Positions 6,246 through 10,617 of a stretch of DNA of 10,617 nucleotides are shown piece by piece (within the stretch, counting starts at the first letter, position 1; the number at the start of each line of letters is the position of its first letter). The notes beneath the pieces were generated by a model, which searched no databases, was not told where the DNA came from, and worked only from the letters and a program-made list of their open reading frames with translations. Source of the DNA: JAKLKS01 sp964370855 (GTDB taxonomy: Bacteria > Planctomycetota > JAJSAM01 > JAKLKS01); contig CAYJMF010000141.1 of assembly GCA_964370855.1 (NCBI GenBank), positions 1-10,617 on the forward strand, written 5' to 3'. Both the position numbers and the translations under genes were made by a program.

Positions 6246-7340
6246 TTGACCGCGGGGGAGGGCGGCGGCCCGCGGGCGGGGGCGGAACGGTTCCCCTGCC
6301 CGAAGTGCGGCGCGGGGCTCCTCTTCGATCCGGGGAGCCGCGGCCTCCGGTGCCCCTTCTGCGGCGAGGGCCGCACCATCGAGGGCGCCGGGGCCGTCGT
6401 CGAGAAGGATCTCCTCGAGGCGCTGAAGGCCGCGGAGCGCGTCCACGGGGAGAAGAAGGGGCCGGCCGCGGAGCGGCGCTACCGCTGCGAGGCCTGCGCC
6501 GCCGAGGTGACGGTCCCGGCGACGGAGAAGGCCGGGCGCTGCGCCTGGTGCGGCTCCACCAAGGTCATCGAGAACTCCCCCGACCCCGGGCGCATCCCGG
6601 CGGAGGCCCTCCTCCCCTTCTCCCTCGACCGGGGGAAGGCGGAGGAGCGGTTCCGCGCCTGGATCAAGTCCCTCTGGTTCCGGCCCACGGCGCTGCGCCG
6701 GGCCTACGCGGCGGGCACCATGAACGGGGTGATGGTCCCCTACTGGACCTTCGACGCGGCGGCCGCCTCCCGCTGGACCGCCATGGCGGGGCACCACTAT
6801 TACGTCACCGTCGGCTCGGGGAAGAGCCGGCGCACGGTGCGCCAGACGCGGTGGGAGCCGGCCTCGGGGTCCCGCGGGGACGTCTTCGACGATCTCCTCG
6901 TCTGCGCGAGCCGCGGGCTCGACGGGAAGCTGGCCGCGAAGATCGAGCCCTTCCACCTCGATGCGCTCCTGCCCTACAGGGACGAGTACCTCGCCGGGCT
7001 CTCCGCCGAGTCCTACGCCGTGGACGTGAGGGCCGCGTGGAGCGAGGCCGAGCGGCGCATCCGCGCGGAGCAGGAGGCCCGCTGCGCCGGGGACGTGCCC
7101 GGCGACACGCACCGGGATCTCTCCGTGAGCACGACGCTCTCGGATCTCCGGTACCGCCACGTGCTCCTGCCCGTGTGGGTGGCGGCCTACTCCTTCCGCG
7201 GGAAGGTCTACCGCTACCTCGTGAACGGGCAGACCGGCGAAGTCCAGGGGCAGGCGCCGTGGTCCTGGGTGAAGATCACCCTGGCCGTGCTCGGCGTGCT
7301 CGCCGCCGTCGGCCTCGTCGTCCTCCTCGCGAACCGGTGA
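6246..7340 (+). CDS. tail-anchored protein with two N-terminal zinc ribbons (TFIIB-type zinc-ribbon family)
   Basis: A 364-residue protein often annotated as 'TFIIB-type zinc ribbon' or misannotated as a PriA-like helicase. It has two zinc ribbons, Cys18/21 with 36/39 and Cys81/84 with 99/102. A conserved middle follows: LPFSLDRGKAEERFRAWI (123-140), FRPTAL, then NGVMVPYWTFDA (160-171), a mixed core, and YRHVLLPVWVAAYSFRGKVYR segments. A single C-terminal transmembrane helix (about 342-362) ends in ANR, so most of the protein should face the cytosol. No helicase motif is present. The start is TTG at 6246-6248, the only plausible start before the first CxxC; an AAGGTGG lies 12 bases upstream, so coupling to the SPFH gene is likely. 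The pairing with SPFH and a second zinc-ribbon membrane protein points to a shared membrane complex; the molecular role is unknown. Confidence 0.87.
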   Translation: MTAGEGGGPRAGAERFPCPKCGAGLLFDPGSRGLRCPFCGEGRTIEGAGAVVEKDLLEALKAAERVHGEKKGPAAERRYRCEACAAEVTVPATEKAGRCAWCGSTKVIENSPDPGRIPAEALLPFSLDRGKAEERFRAWIKSLWFRPTALRRAYAAGTMNGVMVPYWTFDAAAASRWTAMAGHHYYVTVGSGKSRRTVRQTRWEPASGSRGDVFDDLLVCASRGLDGKLAAKIEPFHLDALLPYRDEYLAGLSAESYAVDVRAAWSEAERRIRAEQEARCAGDVPGDTHRDLSVSTTLSDLRYRHVLLPVWVAAYSFRGKVYRYLVNGQTGEVQGQAPWSWVKITLAVLGVLAAVGLVVLLANR

Positions 7341-7344
7341 CCCC

Positions 7345-7941
7345 ATGAAGGAATGCGACGGCTGCCGCTCCTGGATCCCCGACGACGCGGGGACGTGCCC
7401 CTCCTGCGGAAGGGCGGCGGCGCCTCCTGTTCCGCCCGCGCCGGCCGCGCCGGGGGAGGCCGCGTCGCCGCCGCAGGACCCGGGCAGCGCGGAACTCGCC
7501 GCGGCGATCCGCGCCCGGTCGGCGGCCCGCGTCCGGACCCTCGGGGTCCTGTACATCGTCCACGGCGCCCTGCTGGTGGCGATGGTGGCCTGGTCCGCGT
7601 CCCAGTACGCGGCCGGAAAGACGGAGGAGATGTTCGCGGAGCTGCGCCGGGTGTGGCCGGCGGACGCGCCGGAGTTCCTCGACGAGGCGCAGGCCGCCGC
7701 GGAGCACCCCGCCTACCTGCTGGCCTCCCACTTCCTCCCCTTCGCCCTCGGGGGGTTCCTCCTGTGGAGCGGGATCTCGCTCCGGGGACTGCACCGCAGG
7801 AACGCCGCCCTCGTCGCCGCCATCGCCCTCCTCGCCCTCTCCCCGTGCCAGAACTGCTGCTGCCTCGCGGGGATCCCGCTGGGCATCTGGGCCCTCTACG
7901 TGCTCACGGCCGGGGAGACGCGGGTGGTGACGACGGCCTGA
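7345..7941 (+). CDS. multi-pass membrane protein with one N-terminal zinc ribbon and a cysteine cluster
   Basis: A 198-residue protein not assigned to a named family. Cys4/Cys7 and Cys18/Cys21 form a zinc ribbon of the same kind as in the two upstream proteins. A Pro/Ala linker (about 24-50) leads to hydrophobic segments at about 66-87, 123-145 and 154-188, the last probably one or two helices. The sequence SPCQNCCCLAGIPLGIWALYVL is in the last segment: its CxxCCC (Cys168, 171-173) is a second possible metal or redox site at the membrane, and GIPLGIWAL is a motif seen in many small bacterial membrane proteins. ATG follows the previous stop by four bases, and GGTGA overlapping that stop can serve as the ribosome site. 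It ends the operon, and a hairpin follows 18 bases later. Inferred role: membrane anchor or sensor for the SPFH assembly. Confidence 0.8.
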   Translation: MKECDGCRSWIPDDAGTCPSCGRAAAPPVPPAPAAPGEAASPPQDPGSAELAAAIRARSAARVRTLGVLYIVHGALLVAMVAWSASQYAAGKTEEMFAELRRVWPADAPEFLDEAQAAAEHPAYLLASHFLPFALGGFLLWSGISLRGLHRRNAALVAAIALLALSPCQNCCCLAGIPLGIWALYVLTAGETRVVTTA

Positions 7942-7958
7942 GGCAGGGGAATACCGTA

Positions 7959-7983
7959 CCCGACCCGATTCATCGGGGTTGGG
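7959..7983 (+). terminator. hairpin after the SPFH operon, possible terminator
   Basis: CCCGACCCGA pairs with TCGGGGTTGGG around a TTCA loop: ten pairs including one G-U, with one bulged G. It begins 18 bases after the stop of the last operon gene. There is no T-tract, so it could be a factor-assisted terminator or an mRNA 3'-end stabiliser. Confidence 0.45.
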
Positions 7984-8180
7984 AATGGGGCTCTCGCCGG
8001 CTCTTCGCCGTCTCGTGCGGGTCGTGCCCGGGCGATGCGCGCCGACCCGCGCGCCGGTGCCCCGGCAGGGCGGGGCCCCGAAACCGCCCGGGAGCATGAC
8101 CGACGAAGCCATGCGCGCGGGCGCCGCACCTGCCTCCGTCAGACTGGCGTCACCGGTCGACGCCCTCGCACGAGGAAGGT

Positions 8181-8260
8181 GATAGGAAAATATTCCAATT
8201 GCCATTTCTGGTCAAGGGAAAAAATTTGCAGATCAAAAGATTTGCAGGTCAAATGTTATG
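8181..8260. other. AT-rich islet next to the assembly gap
   Basis: By hand count 53 of these 80 bases are A or T, in sharp contrast to the rest of the window. It lies 24 bases before the Ns and has no coding signal. It may be foreign DNA (the end of a mobile or phage element), a regulatory or replication element, or a contig-end artefact. Confidence 0.6.
8204..8255 (+). repeat. degenerate 16-bp tandem repeats in the AT-rich islet
   Basis: ATTTGCAGATCAAAAG (8224-8239) is followed directly by ATTTGCAGGTCAAATG (8240-8255), 14 of 16 identical. A weaker relative, ATTTCTGGTCAAGGGA, lies at 8204-8219. The arrangement recalls iteron-like or protein-binding repeats, but two clear copies are too few to assign a function. 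Confidence 0.5.
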
Positions 8261-8284
8261 GCGCGCGACCGCGCAGGTATGACG

Positions 8285-8294
8285 NNNNNNNNNN
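8285..8294. other. assembly gap (10 N)
   Basis: Ten Ns, a placeholder joining two contigs; true distance and content are unknown. The next bases are nine Gs, so a hard-to-sequence homopolymer or a multi-copy repeat may have caused the break. Confidence 0.98.
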
Positions 8295-8299
8295 GGGGG

Positions 8300-8357
8300 G
8301 GGGCCCCTTAGTGGCGGGGCCCCTCAACGGAGGGACGCCTCCATTCCGGGACCGTTG
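8300..8357. repeat. GC-rich inverted repeats beside the gap
   Basis: GGGGCCCC at 8300-8307 and 8316-8323 can pair around an eight-base loop. Immediately after, CAACGG (8325-8330) can pair with CCGTTG (8352-8357), or GGAGG (8329-8333) with CCTCC (8338-8342). The folds could form a structured RNA or a dispersed-repeat end. No tRNA or known RNA motif is recognised. Confidence 0.35.
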
Positions 8358-8473
8358 GAGAGGCGGCGGGATCGAGACGCCCGTCGGCGCCGCGGGGGAC
8401 TCTTCGGGATCGGGGCCGGGAACCAGGGGAGGGACGGCGTTCATCCTCCGGGGTTCCGTTGCTTCAAGGCGCC

Positions 8474-8496
8474 AGTGTATCATTATGTGATACACT
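8474..8496. repeat. perfect 9-bp inverted repeat AGTGTATCA-N5-TGATACACT
   Basis: The arms are exact complements (8474-8482 and 8488-8496) around TTATG. It starts six bases beyond the purB stop. Read on the plus strand it is followed by TTCCTTCT, so it could be a weak terminator for plus-strand transcripts. Its AT-rich, symmetric form equally suits an operator for a dimeric regulator. Either reading is inference. Confidence 0.55.
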
Positions 8497-8502
8497 TTCC
8501 TT

Positions 8503-9951
8503 CTACACCCTCAACTCCCCCTCGCGGCCGAGGAGGGCGCGGTGGCGCTCGAGGACCTGCGCCACCTCCCCGGCGAGGAATGCGGCCGCCTGCTCCGGGG
8601 CGCGGCCGACGTGGCGCCGGGGGTCGGCCAGGGCGGGGATCTCCCTCTTCACGGCGGCGAAGGCCGGGTCCCCGGCGATGCGATCGAGGAGGTCGTTGTC
8701 CGCCCCCTCGTCCTTCACGCGGGAGCCGGCGGCGCGGGAGTGGACGCGGATCCGCTCGTGGAGGTCCTGGCGGTCGCCGCCCTTCTCGACGGCGCGCATG
8801 AGGATCCCCTCCGTGGCCATGAAGGGCATCTCGCGGCGGAGGTGGGCGTCGATGGTCGCCTCGTGGACGACGAGGCCGCGGGCGACGTTGGCGTGGAGCA
8901 CGAGGATGGCGTCCACGGCGAGGAAGGCCTGGGGCACGCAGAGCCGCTTCGCCGCGGAGTCGTCGAGGGTCCGCTCCAGCCACTGCTCCGCGGCGGTCTG
9001 CGCGGCGGAGCCGGCAAGCGCCATGACGTGGCGGGCGAGGGCGGTCATGCGCTCGCTGCGCATGGGGTTGAGCTTGTAGGCCATGGCCGAGGAGCCGATC
9101 TGGGCGCTCTCGCTCGGCTCGTCCACCTCCTTCATGTGCATGAGGAGGCGCACGTCGTTCCCGAACTTGTGGGAGGACTGGGCGATGCCCGAGAGGGTCG
9201 CCAGCACCGCGGCGTCCACCTTCCGGGAGTAGGTCTGGCCCGTGACGGGCCAGGTCCTCCCGAACCCCATGGCCGCCGCCACGCGCCGGTCGAGGTCCGC
9301 GACCTTCGCCCCGTCCCCGCGGAAGAGCTCGAGGAAGGAGGCCTGCGTCCCCGTGGTCCCCTTGACGCCGAGGAACCTGAGCGACGCGCGGCGGGCCTCC
9401 AGCTCCTCGATGTCGAGGAGGAGATCCTGCAGCCAGAGGCAGGCCCGCTTCCCCACGGTGGTGGGCTGTGCCGGTTGCAGGTGGGTGAAGGCGAGGCAGG
9501 GGCGGTCCTTCCACCTTCCCGCGAAGTCCGCCAGCGCCGCCACGGCGTTCACGAGGCGGGCGAGGACGAGGTTCATGGCCTCGCGCATGAGGCAGAGGTC
9601 GGCGTTGTCCACGACGTAGGCGCTGGTGGCGCCGAGGTGGATGATGCCGCGGGCCCCGGGGGCCTTCTCCCCGTACACGTGGACGTGGGCCATGACGTCG
9701 TGGCGCACCTCCTTCTCCAGGCGTGCCGCGGCCTCGAGATCCACGTCGTCCCGGTGGGCCTCGAGCTCCGCCACCTGCGCCGCCGTCACGGGGAGGCCGA
9801 GCTCCATCTCGGCGCGGGCGAGCTCGATCCAGAGGGCGCGCCACGTGCGGAACCTCCGCAGCGGCGAGAACAGCTCCGCCATCTCCCGGGAGGCCCAGCG
9901 CTCGACGATGGGGTCGCGGTAGAGGGTGCCGTCGGAACCGGGGTCGCTCAT
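8503..9951 (-). CDS. purB: adenylosuccinate lyase, eukaryote-like type
   Basis: A 482-residue cytosolic enzyme of the fumarase/aspartase superfamily, which releases fumarate from SAICAR and from adenylosuccinate in purine synthesis. Motifs in order are FRTWRALWIELARAE (34-48), RHDVMAHVH (83-91), GIIHLGATS (102-110), FTHLQPAQ with the catalytic His157, VKGTTGTQASFLELF (196-210), GQTYSRKVD, the signature loop QIGSSAMAYKLNPMRSER (284-301) with catalytic Ser287/Ser288, and ERTLDDSA. Recalled against the human enzyme, these segments and the C-terminal half (PFMATE, GGDRQD, DNDL) match it closely, unlike the shorter Bacillus type. A stop codon lies in frame four codons upstream, so ATG at 9949-9951 is the earliest start. 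GGGAG sits only one base before it, too close for a normal ribosome site. The family is certain. Confidence 0.96.
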   Translation of the reverse strand: MSDPGSDGTLYRDPIVERWASREMAELFSPLRRFRTWRALWIELARAEMELGLPVTAAQVAELEAHRDDVDLEAAARLEKEVRHDVMAHVHVYGEKAPGARGIIHLGATSAYVVDNADLCLMREAMNLVLARLVNAVAALADFAGRWKDRPCLAFTHLQPAQPTTVGKRACLWLQDLLLDIEELEARRASLRFLGVKGTTGTQASFLELFRGDGAKVADLDRRVAAAMGFGRTWPVTGQTYSRKVDAAVLATLSGIAQSSHKFGNDVRLLMHMKEVDEPSESAQIGSSAMAYKLNPMRSERMTALARHVMALAGSAAQTAAEQWLERTLDDSAAKRLCVPQAFLAVDAILVLHANVARGLVVHEATIDAHLRREMPFMATEGILMRAVEKGGDRQDLHERIRVHSRAAGSRVKDEGADNDLLDRIAGDPAFAAVKREIPALADPRRHVGRAPEQAAAFLAGEVAQVLERHRALLGREGELRV

Positions 9952-9957
9952 GCTCCC

Positions 9958-9963
9958 ATTTTA
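9958..9963 (-). promoter_or_regulatory. candidate -10 of purB, implying a leaderless transcript
   Basis: The minus strand reads TAAAAT (five of six to TATAAT), followed by six bases and then the purB ATG. Transcription from such a -10 would begin at or within a base or two of the start codon. No -35 match is seen, because the upstream spacer is a run of Cs. The poorly spaced GGGAG before ATG fits this reading. Confidence 0.35.
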
Positions 9964-10067
9964 CGGGGGGGGGCCGAGGAGCCGCGGAGGGGAAAAGGGG
10001 GGGGCGTTCCGGGTCCGGTCGCTCCACGGGCGGCGGTCACGCGCCGTCGCACCGTGCAGGGCTGGAT

Positions 10068-10091
10068 GGCGGGAGCGCCGCCCATCCCGCC
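10068..10091 (-). terminator. hairpin after the secreted-protein gene, possible terminator
   Basis: GGCGGGA (minus strand, 10091 down to 10085) pairs with TCCCGCC (10074 down to 10068) around a ten-base loop, beginning eight bases after the stop at 10100. There is no T-tract. It separates the secreted-protein gene from purB, supporting independent transcription of the two. Confidence 0.4.
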
Positions 10092-10099
10092 CCCCGTTT

Positions 10100-10495
10100 T
10101 CAGCAGTCGCGGTGTCCGAGGCAGATCCAGCGGCCCGGGACGAGGGCCGGCACGCGGCGCTCGCCCCAGCGGGGCGGGACCCAGGTGCGGCGCATCGAGG
10201 CCGGGGAGACGACGACGCGGACGAGGCGCCAGTTCGAGAGATCGAGGACCGTCCGGGTGACCGCGGGGACGCGCTCCTCCCGCCAGAAGCCGGGCCGCTC
10301 GAGGAACCGCTCGGTGCGCATCTCCCACCGGGCCGGGATCCAGGTGCAGTGCGGGGAGTGCCCGCGCAGGGCGACGACCTCGCGTCCCCGCACGACCTCG
10401 ACCCTCCTCGTCTCGTGGGCGCGGGCCGCCGGTGCCGCCATCGCCGCGCCCACGAGAACCGCCGCCGCCGTCATCCACGCGTGCATCGTCCGCAT
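10100..10495 (-). CDS. small secreted protein with a duplicated Trp/Pro motif, function unknown
   Basis: A 131-residue protein with a classical signal peptide (Met1-Arg2 start, hydrophobic core about 8-22, likely cleavage after ARA at residue 26). The mature part is Arg/Trp/Pro-rich and holds a repeat of about 20 residues: TWIPARW(x2)R with PG-x-W at 51-71, and TWVPPRW(x2)R with PG-x-W at 104-123. Cysteines are at 50, 125 and 131. Similar W-P-x-x-W repeats occur in small exported bacterial proteins, but I recognise no named family or function. ATG at 10493-10495 has GAGGAGG five bases upstream; Met4 is a weaker alternative. It lies upstream of purB on the same strand, 148 bases away and with a hairpin between, so a shared transcript is doubtful. 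The signal peptide and ribosome site make it a real gene with good confidence. Confidence 0.72.
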   Translation of the reverse strand: MRTMHAWMTAAAVLVGAAMAAPAARAHETRRVEVVRGREVVALRGHSPHCTWIPARWEMRTERFLERPGFWREERVPAVTRTVLDLSNWRLVRVVVSPASMRRTWVPPRWGERRVPALVPGRWICLGHRDC

Positions 10496-10506
10496 CGTCG
10501 CCTCCT

Positions 10507-10530
10507 CGGCGGCTCCCGTGCCGCCGGGAG
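10507..10530 (-). promoter_or_regulatory. mutually exclusive stems just upstream of a ribosome site
   Basis: On the minus strand CTCCCG can pair with CGGGAG (10530-10525 with 10518-10513), or CGGCGG with CCGCCG (10526-10521 with 10512-10507). The two stems share bases, and the second ends right beside the GAGGAGG ribosome site of the secreted-protein gene. This could tune translation, but six-base GC stems are common by chance here. Confidence 0.22.
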
Positions 10531-10617
10531 GGACAAGCGCACGGCGCGTGCCGGATGCGGGGGAGGGGGCGGGAGAGGGAGGAAGGGGGAGGAGCGTCCA
10601 CGGGGGGGGACGGGGGG

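Larger units (their letters stand above)
7942..8502. other. convergent gene-free region interrupted by an assembly gap
   Basis: 561 bases between the 3' ends of the SPFH operon (plus) and purB (minus). I find no convincing gene: ORFs here lack ribosome sites and recognisable domains, and the longest run across the Ns. It contains a hairpin at 7959-7983, an AT-rich islet at 8181-8260 with repeats, the gap at 8285-8294, GC-rich inverted repeats at 8300-8357 and a perfect AT-rich inverted repeat at 8474-8496. Confidence 0.75.

Noticed and set aside
3529..6249. A 906-codon plus-strand open frame
   Set aside because: It runs antisense to the sulfatase-like gene and then out of frame with the SPFH gene; low-complexity Gly/Arg/Pro translation and no domain. 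Stop codons are scarce in such GC-rich DNA.
6246..7340. Interpretation as a PriA-type helicase, as such zinc-ribbon proteins are often labelled
   Set aside because: No Walker A or DExH motif is present, and the protein ends in a membrane helix.
7979..8182. A 67-codon plus-strand ORF after the SPFH operon
   Set aside because: No ribosome site, composition unlike the neighbouring proteins, and it overlaps the operon's 3' hairpin.
8256..8495. A 79-codon minus-strand ORF crossing the gap
   Set aside because: It includes Ns, starts inside the inverted repeat, and has Pro/Gly-rich translation typical of noncoding GC-rich DNA.
7942..8502. Search for tRNA, rRNA or CRISPR repeats in the convergent region
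   Set aside because: No cloverleaf with a GGTTCRA arm, no rRNA-like blocks, and only two adjacent repeat copies without spacers.
10507..10530. H-type pseudoknot upstream of the secreted-protein gene
   Set aside because: The two possible stems leave zero-length connecting loops, so they cannot form together; kept only as alternative hairpins.

Overview
This is a very GC-rich bacterial window (runs of G or C up to nine long, almost every third codon position G or C) with tightly packed genes. It looks like a draft genome or metagenome bin, because a run of ten Ns marks an assembly gap at 8285-8294. No gene names the phylum with certainty. Extreme GC, a eukaryote-like adenylosuccinate lyase and a lipoprotein sulfatase-like hydrolase would suit Acidobacteriota, Myxococcota, Planctomycetota or similar lineages, but this is inference.

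Region 1 (74-4819, minus strand) is one compact probable operon. In transcription order it holds a 27-residue single-helix membrane peptide (easily missed), a lipoprotein of the sulfatase/alkaline phosphatase superfamily, a TrmA/RumA-family rRNA (uracil-C5)-methyltransferase with an Fe-S motif, ThiD (HMP/HMP-P kinase) and a Rossmann DUF2520 protein. Two junctions share a GTGA stop/start and one has a 1-nt gap. The products do not form an obvious pathway, so they look co-transcribed rather than functionally unified.

Region 2 (4820-5128) is a divergent intergenic region with candidate promoters facing both ways, a 12-bp direct repeat spaced exactly 22 bp, and two inverted repeats.

Region 3 (5129-7941, plus strand) is the most interesting part. 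It is a three-gene operon: an SPFH-domain protein with three C-terminal zinc ribbons, a tail-anchored protein with two N-terminal zinc ribbons, and a small multi-pass membrane protein with one N-terminal zinc ribbon. Together they predict six Zn sites on a membrane-scaffold system. It resembles in outline the SPFH/zinc-ribbon partners of PspA known from Bacillus subtilis (YdjI and YdjG), but no PspA gene is present here.

Region 4 (7942-8502) is a convergent gene-free stretch. It has a hairpin after the operon, an AT-rich islet with degenerate tandem repeats next to the assembly gap, GC-rich inverted repeats on the other side, and a perfect 9-bp inverted repeat just past the end of purB.

Region 5 (8503-10617, minus strand) holds purB, close to the animal type of adenylosuccinate lyase and possibly translated from a leaderless message, preceded by a small secreted protein with an internal Trp/Pro repeat.
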